DNA from: Spirochaetota bacterium | GTDB lineage: Bacteria; Spirochaetota; JAGLSM01; JAKPMW01 | Length of the DNA: 13,015 bases | Assembly (NCBI GenBank): GCA_029548715.1 | Contig: JAKPMW010000112.1 | Location: 1-13,015 of the forward strand | Reading direction: 5' to 3' | Part shown: positions 1 to 5,762 of the stretch, in pieces | Layout: every line of letters begins with the position of its first letter | Numbering within the stretch: the stretch's first letter is position 1 | Made by a program: the position numbers and the translations under genes | Notes under the pieces: model-generated | What the model was told of the DNA's origin: nothing | The model's database searches: none | What the model saw: only the letters and a program-made list of their open reading frames with translations

Positions 1-854
1 CTGGCCGGACGCGTCGGCGTAAGAAGCCCGTCTTCGTCTGCCAGCCAGCCGCGGGAGGCCAGCCAGGCAAACATCAGCCGGACCGTCTCGGGCTGGTAGC
101 CGCCTGCCTCCGCCCAGGCCAGCATCTCGCGCTTGCCCGGCATCACACCTTCACAGGCCCGCATCTTTGAGCGCATGGTATGTCTCAAAATACGGGCAAG
201 AACAGCCATGCCGTCGATTCTCTCGGAGGCCGCACGACCTTCACCGGATTCAGGCAGAGCCTTTCCTTCGCGCAACAAATAGACCGGAACAAATCCCTGA
301 TCGGTCACAAGATGTGAGGATTCGAAAAACTCTGCGGTCAGTCCATTCAGTGGTGGCTCAATGGCCATGGTTTGTGGCAAAACACCGCCGCAGGCCTGGG
401 CATATTCGACCGCATGCGAAGCTGGTCCGCCCGGCGTCCAGAGCGGATACAGCACCGTGGTTTTTGTACTTCGCGCAGTGATCAGCGAATGCTCAAGTAT
501 GGTCCTGGCGCACTCGCGCTCGAGCTCGACCCTGTCAGCGGAATCATCAAGACGGGACCTGTTTCGCGAAACAGCTATCAGCCGCAACCGGGCAAGTCGT
601 TGCAGGACGGTATTGAGTTCGTCCTGGGAAAACCTCGTTTTTGACAACAACCACGAACGCGGCTGGCAGTACCCGTTATGAAACAACAGATCGACAACAA
701 GACTGTCCCCTGCCTGCAGACAAACAAGCACGGCTGCCAGTCTTTGGGGATCACCTTGTGCCTGGGCAAGCCGTGCTTCCCAATCCCGGGCCAGAAGCGG
801 GATCCCCCACGCCTCAAGGCACATCTTGTCTGCAGATTCTGACTTTTTTTGCAT
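1..854 (-). CDS. Unrecognised protein, C-terminus cut by window edge
   Basis: An open frame of 284 codons runs leftward from an ATG at 854 off the window without a stop. It begins MQKKSESADKMCLEAWGIPL. No membrane segment, signal peptide or catalytic motif is evident. The protein looks soluble and mostly helical. Two stretches resemble winged-helix folds: one around residues 75-98 (QDELNTVLQRLARLRLIAV) and one near residues 253-280 (ETVRLMFAWLASRGWL followed by a short acidic turn). This fold reading is inference only. The start is chosen because it is the first ATG after a perfect extended -10 promoter; there is no clear Shine-Dalgarno sequence in the 8 nt between them. Codon use and GC are like the neighbours, so no sign of recent transfer. 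It follows the membrane-protein gene by 90 nt on the same strand but appears to have its own promoter. Function unknown. Confidence 0.75.
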   Translation of the reverse strand, partial: MQKKSESADKMCLEAWGIPLLARDWEARLAQAQGDPQRLAAVLVCLQAGDSLVVDLLFHNGYCQPRSWLLSKTRFSQDELNTVLQRLARLRLIAVSRNRSRLDDSADRVELERECARTILEHSLITARSTKTTVLYPLWTPGGPASHAVEYAQACGGVLPQTMAIEPPLNGLTAEFFESSHLVTDQGFVPVYLLREGKALPESGEGRAASERIDGMAVLARILRHTMRSKMRACEGVMPGKREMLAWAEAGGYQPETVRLMFAWLASRGWLADEDGLLTPTRPA

Positions 855-862
855 CGCCGCTT

Positions 863-871
863 ATTATAGCA
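863..871 (-). promoter_or_regulatory. Extended -10 promoter (TGCTATAAT)
   Basis: The minus strand reads TGC-TATAAT, a perfect extended -10 element, with its last base 8 nt before the ATG at 854. No good -35 hexamer is seen 16-18 nt upstream, which is usual for extended -10 promoters. With a typical start about 7 nt after the -10 box, the transcript would begin at or within a base or two of the ATG. Confidence 0.6.
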
Positions 872-899
872 TACAAATCCGGCTAATGCATCTTTTATT

Positions 900-931
900 G
901 GCCTGTGATTTCTGTGCACACTTCACAGACC
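900..931 (-). other. Stem-loop between the two left-end genes
   Basis: On the minus strand GGTCTGTG pairs with CACAGGCC (8 bp including one G-U pair) around a 16-nt loop. It lies 13 nt past the stop codon of the membrane-protein gene. No U-tract follows it, so it is at best a weak terminator or an mRNA 3'-end stabiliser. Confidence 0.3.
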
Positions 932-944
932 GGTCCGTTTCAGG

Positions 945-1574
945 CTATCCGATCTGAAGTGATATGCTGCCAAGAATCATGGCAAGCCCGGCGGCAAGGC
1001 TGATGCTGCCTGCAATGACAGGTCCCCGGGTGTCACGCCTTGGGTATGACACTGAAACAATCCTGACCTGTACCGCTGGCTTTTTCCCGAGAAGCGCAAA
1101 CGCCCCCGAAACACTTGCAGGCACCAGCAGCAGGCTCCGCAATACGGTTCGTGCCATCAGACGTGGGCCCAGTCCAAAAAGTTTCCCGGGCCAAAAAATC
1201 CAGGAGAGCAGAATCAGCATACAGGAGGTGCCAAAACGCACAAGGCAGGTACGGGCAAAAACAGAAAGCAAAAGTATTTTTACTCCGGCAGAGAGTCCGG
1301 CCTCCAGTCCCTCAACAGTGCAGACTCCATCCATGACAAGACGCCCGTCCCGGGCACCGAGTGCCGTCACAAGGAAAATGGCAAGGGCCAGAGGCAATAC
1401 CGAAACCACACCCCTGATTGCGTCCCGCAAACGCTGTCCTCCAGACAGGCAGTCAGCGCACACCCAGACGGCCGTCATCAGCATCTGGTCCGCAAAAAGG
1501 ACCAGATACAATCCCGCTGGATATATACCGGCAGAGAGCGCCAGCGCTGTACGGGGAAATCGTTTTTGTGCCAT
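945..1574 (-). CDS. Polytopic membrane protein, possibly ECF-transporter T-like
   Basis: A 209-residue hydrophobic protein. Membrane segments are likely near residues 10-40 (one or two), 54-73, 97-128 (one or two), 142-163 and 186-205, joined by short basic loops. The stretch TVEGLEAGLSAGVKILLLSV at 86-105 and the following hydrophobic pair resemble the middle of EcfT/CbiQ proteins, the membrane-spanning partner of energy-coupling-factor vitamin and metal transporters. In Bacillota, ecfA-ecfA-ecfT follow rplQ, so the position after rplQ is suggestive. Against this, the protein is shorter than the usual 250-270 residues, the Arg-containing coupling-helix motifs are not clear, and no ABC ATPase lies next to it. 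The ATG at 1574 is the first start after an in-frame TGA, but no Shine-Dalgarno sequence precedes it. It may depend on readthrough past the rplQ terminator. Gene confidence is good, family assignment about 0.35. Confidence 0.7.
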   Translation of the reverse strand: MAQKRFPRTALALSAGIYPAGLYLVLFADQMLMTAVWVCADCLSGGQRLRDAIRGVVSVLPLALAIFLVTALGARDGRLVMDGVCTVEGLEAGLSAGVKILLLSVFARTCLVRFGTSCMLILLSWIFWPGKLFGLGPRLMARTVLRSLLLVPASVSGAFALLGKKPAVQVRIVSVSYPRRDTRGPVIAGSISLAAGLAMILGSISLQIG

Positions 1575-1625
1575 ATCACAAAACTTAAGCCGCAGATCAT
1601 GTCATGTCCAGAAGAGGCCGCCAGC

Positions 1626-1682
1626 GGAATGCGGGAGTACAACGCAAAAGACCTGTCTGCGACCCACTATTGCGCCCATTCC
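1626..1682 (-). other. Inverted-repeat structure in leader of the membrane-protein gene
   Basis: In the 170-nt gap between rplQ and the membrane-protein gene, GGAATG (1626-1631) is complementary to CATTCC (1677-1682). Inside it, CGCAA (1643-1647) is complementary to TTGCG (1670-1674). Together they give a two-part hairpin with an internal loop. I do not recognise it as a known riboswitch class. It may be chance or a structured 5' leader. Confidence 0.25.
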
Positions 1683-1703
1683 GGTTTTCTGGCCCTGGAC
1701 AGC

Positions 1704-1730
1704 AAAGAACCGCCTCTGCGGCGGTCCTTT
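1704..1730 (-). terminator. Operon terminator after rplQ
   Basis: Minus-strand AAAGGACCGCC pairs with GGCGGTTCTTT over 11 bp (one G-U pair) with a 5-nt GCAGA loop, 14 nt after the rplQ stop. The U-tract is only UUU and the flanking A and U runs are symmetrical. It could work in either direction, and may be leaky toward the next gene. Confidence 0.65.
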
Positions 1731-1744
1731 GTACGCGGGAAGAA

Positions 1745-2170
1745 TCACTCGGCTGCAGGAGTCTCGACCTTTTCTTCCTTTTTCTTCTTGTCAGACTTCT
1801 TCTTTTCTTTTTGAGCCTGAACAACAAGCTCAATAATCGCCATCTCGGCGGCATCACCCGGGCGAAGGCCCAGTCTCATAATCCTGGTGTACCCGCCATT
1901 GCGTTCCTTGAAACGCGGTCCGATGTCGTCAAAAAGCTTGATCAAGACCTTCCTGTCCTGAATCTTCTTGGCAGCTTCACGCTTGTTGTGCACAGAGCTT
2001 TCCTTGGCCCTGGTGATCAACTTCTCGACATAGGGCCGGATGGCCTTGGCCTTGTCGATCGTGGTCGTAATCTTTTCCCTTTTGATAAGGTTTGTTGCAA
2101 GATTCTTCATCAGGGCCTTGCGGTGGGAGGATGTCCGACCGAGTTTGGCTATCGTCTTTCCGTGTCTCAT
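1745..2170 (-). CDS. rplQ: 50S ribosomal protein L17
   Basis: L17 is a large-subunit protein lining the peptide-exit-tunnel surface. The opening MRHGKTIAKLGRTSSHRKAL is diagnostic, and the family core runs to about residue 117 (GLRPGDAAEMAIIELV). The length of 141 residues exceeds the usual 116-127 because of a C-terminal tail of lysines then glutamates (KEKKKSDKKKKEEKVE). Such tails are common and variable. The start at 2170 has an AGGTG 8 nt upstream. It lies 18 nt after rpoA, the conserved rpoA-rplQ end of the alpha operon, and is followed by a hairpin terminator. Confidence 0.98.
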   Translation of the reverse strand: MRHGKTIAKLGRTSSHRKALMKNLATNLIKREKITTTIDKAKAIRPYVEKLITRAKESSVHNKREAAKKIQDRKVLIKLFDDIGPRFKERNGGYTRIMRLGLRPGDAAEMAIIELVVQAQKEKKKSDKKKKEEKVETPAAE

Positions 2171-2188
2171 TTCCTGTTCACCTGTTTG

Positions 2189-3229
2189 TCATTGTTTCTT
2201 GCCGATCTGGGACTTCATCTGCTTGAGGCTGATGTCTTTCATTCCCAGACCAAGGCCATAACTCTTGAGCTTGTTTTGTATCTCGGCAAGAGACTTCTTG
2301 CCGAAGTTTTTCGTCTTGACCATATCCTCTTCGGATCTCTGGACAAGATCCCCGATTGTCTGGATATTGGCCATCTTGAGGCAGTTGGACGAACGGACTG
2401 AAAGCTCAAGCTCTTCAACCGGGGTGCCCAATATCTTGCGCAGCTTCTCTTCGGCCTCGTCACCGTCACCCGAATCAAATTCGGTTTCCTCATCAAAATT
2501 GATGAAGCAAGTCAGGTGCTCCTTGACAATCTTTGCTGACTGCGCCAGTGCATCATCGGCCTTGACAGTCCCGTCGGTTTCAATCTTGAGGACAACCTGG
2601 TCAAAATCACCCCGCTGCCCCACCCGGGTATTCTTGACTGTGAAGGCAACATTTCGTATGGGGGAAAAGATCGCATCAATCGGAATCGCACCGACAGTCT
2701 CGATGATTTCTTCACTTACCTTTTCAGCACTCATGTACCCGCGACCGACTTCGATCTGAAGGTCCATTGTAAAATTGGCGTCGTCATCAAGATTGGCGAT
2801 CACAAGCTCGGGATTGGCAACATAAATCCTGTTGTCAACAGCCAGGTCTCCTGCCTTGAATACTCCCGCACCTTTTTTTTCGATCGTCACCATCCGCGAT
2901 TCTTCGCTGTCCTCAAGCCTCAAGGCGACCTGCTTGAGATTGGCGATGATATCAATGGTATCCTCACGCACACCAGCAATGCTTTCAAATTCATTTGTCA
3001 GGAGAAACTTCTTGTTCTTTTCGGCGACAAAATCCACCTTGATCGCAGTAATGGCATAACCCGGGATCGAGGAGAGCAGCGTCCTCCTGAGGGCATTGGC
3101 AATTGTCACGCCAAGTCCCTTTTCAAAAGGGCCAGCCGAGAATTCACCAGCAAAGGCTTCCTGATTCTCGGTTTTAAGGCTCACACCCTTGGGCTTTTTA
3201 AAGCCCTTGAGCAGGTTGGGATTACTCAT
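2189..3229 (-). CDS. rpoA: DNA-directed RNA polymerase subunit alpha
   Basis: Alpha dimerises to start RNA polymerase assembly, and its C-terminal domain contacts UP-element DNA and activators. The N-terminal domain (about 1-235) carries the dimerisation motif GLGVTIANALRRTLLSSIPG at 38-57. An acidic linker (245-267) precedes the C-terminal domain (268-330), where VRSSNCLK and GKKSL keep the positions equivalent to E. coli R265, N268, C269, K298 and S299. Length is 346 against 329 in E. coli. The excess includes about 9 residues near 68-80 (AEKNKKFLLTN), which together with the opening LLKGFKKPKG recalls spirochaete alpha subunits. A tail of about 16 residues follows the CTD. The ATG at 3229 has GGAGG 5 nt upstream. 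A run of eight A lies in codons 116-119. Confidence 0.98.
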   Translation of the reverse strand: MSNPNLLKGFKKPKGVSLKTENQEAFAGEFSAGPFEKGLGVTIANALRRTLLSSIPGYAITAIKVDFVAEKNKKFLLTNEFESIAGVREDTIDIIANLKQVALRLEDSEESRMVTIEKKGAGVFKAGDLAVDNRIYVANPELVIANLDDDANFTMDLQIEVGRGYMSAEKVSEEIIETVGAIPIDAIFSPIRNVAFTVKNTRVGQRGDFDQVVLKIETDGTVKADDALAQSAKIVKEHLTCFINFDEETEFDSGDGDEAEEKLRKILGTPVEELELSVRSSNCLKMANIQTIGDLVQRSEEDMVKTKNFGKKSLAEIQNKLKSYGLGLGMKDISLKQMKSQIGKKQ

Positions 3230-3266
3230 TCATGCCTCCACAACAGGTTCGTACAAGACGATGTCA

Positions 3267-3893
3267 TCACTTCGAATAGAGCTCAACAATCAACTGGGGC
3301 TGGACAGGAACCTCAAGATCGTGAACCTCGGGAAGCGAGGACAATCTGCCCTTGAGTGACGACTCATCAACCTCAACCCAGTGAACCTTGCCACTCTTTT
3401 GAATCCTGACGGCTTCGGCGACGGACTTGAGATCCTTGGACTTTACTTCAACAGTATCACCAACCCGCAGGAGGTAAGAGGGGATGGTTACCTTCTTCCC
3501 GTTGACCAGAATGTGGCCCAAAACCACAATCTGCCGTGCCTCGCGGCGAGAAACAGCAAAATTCATGCGATAGACCGCGTTGTCGAGACGACGCTCGAGC
3601 AGATGGATCAGGTTAAGACCTGACACGCCCGGTATCCGGACAGCTTCCCTGTAGCAGTCCCTGAACTGCTTTTCCATGAGACCATAAACGCGCTTGACCT
3701 TCTGCTTCTCGCGAAGCTGAACCGCATAGTCTGACAGCTTCTTTTTTCGCTTGCGCTGCGGTGCGCCTTTTTTTGTAGTCTCTTTGACCTTGATGATGGG
3801 GCATTTGCTCGAAAGACAGCGAGAGCCCTTGAGAAAAAGCTTTTCGCCCTCAGCCTTGCACTGTTTGCACGACGGATTGAGATTCTTGGACAT
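3267..3893 (-). CDS. rpsD: 30S ribosomal protein S4, zinc-binding form
   Basis: S4 is a primary 16S rRNA-binding protein that nucleates 30S assembly at the five-way junction. C9, C12, C26 and C31 form the C-X2-C-X13-C-X4-C zinc site at the same positions as Thermus S4 (the C+ form). The S4 RNA-binding domain lies near 98-160 (LERRLDNAVYRMNFAVSRRE, then GHILVNGKKV). Length 208 is typical. The ATG at 3893 has AGGA 4 nt upstream. The stop is a tandem TGA TGA. It lies between rpsK and rpoA, as in many alpha operons. In E. coli S4 represses this operon, but the 19-nt gap before rpsM here leaves no room for the E. coli pseudoknot leader. Confidence 0.98.
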   Translation of the reverse strand: MSKNLNPSCKQCKAEGEKLFLKGSRCLSSKCPIIKVKETTKKGAPQRKRKKKLSDYAVQLREKQKVKRVYGLMEKQFRDCYREAVRIPGVSGLNLIHLLERRLDNAVYRMNFAVSRREARQIVVLGHILVNGKKVTIPSYLLRVGDTVEVKSKDLKSVAEAVRIQKSGKVHWVEVDESSLKGRLSSLPEVHDLEVPVQPQLIVELYSK

Positions 3894-3944
3894 TGTTTCC
3901 TGTTTCCTTGCTGATTGTTCTGGTGAGCCTGCTGTTCACTACGA

Positions 3945-4334
3945 TCAGACGCGACGTCTTTTCGGCGGGCGGCAGCCGTTATGGGGAATGGGGGTGACGT
4001 CCCTGATGGTCGTAACCGTCACGCCGGCAGCCTGTACTGCACGAATCGCCGATTCACGTCCCGAACCTGGCCCCTTGACATGGACCTCAGCCTCATGGAG
4101 ACCATGATCAACAGCCTTGCGGACTGCCGCATCTGCTGTAACCTGAGCAGCATAGGGTGTCGACTTCTTTGCGCCCTTGAAGCTCTGGCCGCCAGCACTG
4201 GCCCACGAGATCACATTACCATGACGATCCGTCACAGTGATAATCGTATTGTTGAAGGTAGCCTGTACCTTGACAATTCCCGCAGGAATATTCTTTTTTT
4301 CTTTTTTCTTCGTCTTGGTCTTGCTCGTAGCCAC
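3945..4334 (-). CDS. rpsK: 30S ribosomal protein S11
   Basis: S11 sits on the 30S platform and helps shape the mRNA exit region. Residues 16-129 match the family closely: FNNTIITVTDRHGN at 27-40, GPGSGRES at 88-95, and the C-terminus TPIPHNGCRPPKRRRV. The Asn-Gly at 119-120 is the position known to form isoaspartate in E. coli S11. Residues 3-14 are a lysine-rich N-terminal extension. The start is GTG at 4334, with GGGAG about 9 nt upstream. The only other in-frame start possible would cut into conserved sequence. Spacing to rpsM is 18 nt. Confidence 0.97.
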   Translation of the reverse strand: MATSKTKTKKKEKKNIPAGIVKVQATFNNTIITVTDRHGNVISWASAGGQSFKGAKKSTPYAAQVTADAAVRKAVDHGLHEAEVHVKGPGSGRESAIRAVQAAGVTVTTIRDVTPIPHNGCRPPKRRRV

Positions 4335-4352
4335 GCTGAAACTCTCCCGTGA

Positions 4353-4727
4353 TTATTTCTTCTTGTTTTTGCCGATTGTGTTTTTGCGCCCACCACGCCG
4401 TGTTCTGGCATTGGTATGAGTGCGCTGTCCACGAACGGGCAAGCCCTTGCGGTGACGAATACCACGGTAGCACCCGATATCCATCAGACGCTTGATATTC
4501 ATCTGTATCTCGGTGCGAAGATCTCCTTCGACCTTGTACTTCTTTTCAATCTCGTTACGGAGGAGGTTGATCTCGTCATCAACAAGATCCTTGACCCTCT
4601 TCCCCGGCTCGATCCCGGTTTTCTGACAGATATCAGAAGCTGTTGTTCGTCCGATCCCGTAAATATACGTCAGCGCGATATCAATCCGCTTGTTCATCGG
4701 CAGGTCTACACTGGCTATGCGTGCCAT
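4353..4727 (-). CDS. rpsM: 30S ribosomal protein S13
   Basis: S13 sits in the 30S head and contacts P-site tRNA and the 50S subunit. The N-terminal helix-two-turn-helix opens MARIASVDLPMNKRIDIALT, and YGIGRTTA (23-30) is the conserved nucleic-acid-binding turn. The basic C-terminus (RHRKGLPVRGQRTHTNARTR at 91-110, then a Lys-rich end) reaches into the decoding centre. Length 124 is typical. The ATG at 4727 has a strong GAGGAG 8 nt upstream. It is preceded by rpmJ at 19 nt and followed by rpsK. Confidence 0.98.
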   Translation of the reverse strand: MARIASVDLPMNKRIDIALTYIYGIGRTTASDICQKTGIEPGKRVKDLVDDEINLLRNEIEKKYKVEGDLRTEIQMNIKRLMDIGCYRGIRHRKGLPVRGQRTHTNARTRRGGRKNTIGKNKKK

Positions 4728-4746
4728 TCGTCAGTCTCCTCAATAA

Positions 4747-4860
4747 TCACTTTTGCTTCTGTTTGTGTCTGGGGTTATCACAGACCACGCGCAGGACGTT
4801 CTTTCGCTTTATCACTCTGCACTTGTCGCAGATCTTCTTGATTGAAGCACGAACCTTCAT
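4747..4860 (-). CDS. rpmJ: 50S ribosomal protein L36, zinc-binding form
   Basis: A 37-residue protein reading MKVRASIKKICDKCRVIKRK, ending NPRHKQKQK. L36 stabilises 23S rRNA near the peptidyl-transferase region. C11, C14, C27 and H32 form the classical zinc ribbon, so this is the C+ type rather than the zinc-independent form used under zinc starvation. The ATG at 4860 has GGGAG 5 nt upstream. It sits 22 nt after infA and 19 nt before rpsM, the standard infA-rpmJ-rpsM order. No second rpmJ is seen in the window. Confidence 0.97.
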   Translation of the reverse strand: MKVRASIKKICDKCRVIKRKNVLRVVCDNPRHKQKQK

Positions 4861-4882
4861 GTCAGCTCCCTTTCACAAAATA

Positions 4883-5101
4883 CTATTTGAACCGATACAC
4901 AATACGTCCACGGGTAAGGTCGTACGGGGAGAGTTCGACCGTAACCTTGTCTCCGGGGAGAATGCGGATGTAATGCTGCCGCATCTTACCGGAGATGTGT
5001 GCGAGAACCGGATGTCCATTCTCGAGCTCGACACGGAACATGGCATTGGGCAATGCCTCTTTTACCGTTCCTGCCACCTCAATGGCATCAGACTTTCCCA
5101 C
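4883..5101 (-). CDS. infA: Translation initiation factor IF-1
   Basis: A single S1/OB-fold domain of 72 residues, the standard length. IF-1 binds the 30S A site and assists IF-2 and IF-3. The sequence MGKSDAIEVAGTVKEALPNA, then FRVELENGHPVLAHISGKMR and the end RGRIVYRFK, is textbook IF-1. The start is GTG at 5101, with GGAG (5109-5112) 7 nt upstream. Both the start and its Shine-Dalgarno sequence lie inside the end of adk, giving a 14-nt overlap in another frame. Reading the frame further upstream would only add antisense-quality residues from within adk, so the GTG is the true start. Translation is probably coupled to adk. Confidence 0.97.
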   Translation of the reverse strand: MGKSDAIEVAGTVKEALPNAMFRVELENGHPVLAHISGKMRQHYIRILPGDKVTVELSPYDLTRGRIVYRFK

Positions 5102-5762
5102 AGAGCCTCTCCACTTCCTGCCGTACCCGGGCGTAGATCTCTTCGACAGGCTTTTCTCCGTCGATCTCCGCGTACACACCCCGGGACCGATAGTAATCAA
5201 CCAGGGGCTGAGTCTGCTTCTGGTAGACCTCAAACCGCTGTCGAATCGTTTCCTCGTTATCATCCTTGCGCTGTTCGAGGCCTGCACCGCAGGAGTCGCA
5301 TTGTTCAGTTGCCTTCGGCGGACTGAAAAACACGTTGTAGTTGGCACCGCACCCCGGACACTTTCTCCGCCCAAGCAGGCGTTTGGCAAGGATGTCCTCG
5401 GCAACAACAATATTAATCACTGCCGAGAGGGTTTTGCCACTTTTTTGGAGCATTTCTGCCAATTTGTCCGCCTGCTCCACAGTCCTGGGAAAACCGTCAA
5501 GAATAAAGCCACCGGCACAGTCATCCTGGGCAAGCCGCTTTTCCACCATGCGGATCACAAGCTCATCCGGAACCAGGCGACCTGAATCCATGTACTCGGC
5601 GGCTTCCTTGCCAAGATCACTCTGAATCTTGCGCTCATTGCGAAGAATATCGCCCGTCGAGATCTGGGGTATTCCGTAATCAGCGACCAGCCGCTCGGAC
5701 TGAGTCCCCTTGCCAGCACCCGGAGCCCCGAGCAGAATGATGTTTCTCTGAACCATGCTCAC
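5088..5762 (-). CDS. adk: Adenylate kinase, zinc-LID long form
   Basis: Catalyses ATP + AMP = 2 ADP in the cytoplasm, setting adenylate balance. The P-loop GAPGAGKGT is at 12-20, the AMP-site STGDILR at 35-41, and DGFPRT at 89-94. The LID domain carries C135, C138, C155 and C158 in a C-X2-C-X16-C-X2-C array, the structural zinc site of Gram-positive-type enzymes. Length is 224. The GTG at 5762 overlaps the secY stop (GTGA) and has GAGG 5 nt upstream. ATG at 5756, two codons in (MVQRN), is an almost equal alternative. Its end overlaps infA. The order secY-adk-infA lacks the methionine aminopeptidase gene map found between adk and infA in Bacillus. Confidence 0.97.
   Translation of the reverse strand: MSMVQRNIILLGAPGAGKGTQSERLVADYGIPQISTGDILRNERKIQSDLGKEAAEYMDSGRLVPDELVIRMVEKRLAQDDCAGGFILDGFPRTVEQADKLAEMLQKSGKTLSAVINIVVAEDILAKRLLGRRKCPGCGANYNVFFSPPKATEQCDSCGAGLEQRKDDNEETIRQRFEVYQKQTQPLVDYYRSRGVYAEIDGEKPVEEIYARVRQEVERLCGKV
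5109..5112 (-). promoter_or_regulatory. infA ribosome-binding site inside adk
   Basis: GGAG on the minus strand, 7 nt before the infA GTG and within the last codons of adk. It fixes the infA start and means ribosomes finishing adk pass over the infA initiation region. Confidence 0.7.

Noticed and set aside
578..919. Minus-strand 113-codon frame at the left end
   Set aside because: It overlaps the longer frame starting at 854, begins upstream of the extended -10 promoter, and has a composition unlike a folded protein.
964..1836. Plus-strand open frame of 290 codons antisense to the membrane-protein gene and rplQ end
   Set aside because: It crosses the rplQ terminator and two real minus-strand genes, and its sequence is Arg/Ser/Pro-rich with no family features. 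It is a shadow frame.
1604..2401. Plus-strand open frame of 265 codons antisense to rplQ and rpoA
   Set aside because: It lies opposite two unmistakable genes and looks like a codon-bias artefact.
4728..4746. S4-binding pseudoknot leader before rpsM, as in E. coli
   Set aside because: The gap is 19 nt, too short for that structure, and the gene upstream is rpmJ rather than an operon leader.
4643..5326. Plus-strand 227-codon frame opposite rpsM, rpmJ, infA and adk
   Set aside because: It spans four conserved genes on the opposite strand and contains no recognisable domain.
5102..5410. Long N-terminal extension of the infA frame (175 codons in total)
   Set aside because: The added 103 codons lie wholly within adk in another frame and do not resemble IF-1. 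The GTG at 5101 has a proper ribosome-binding site and gives the standard 72 residues.
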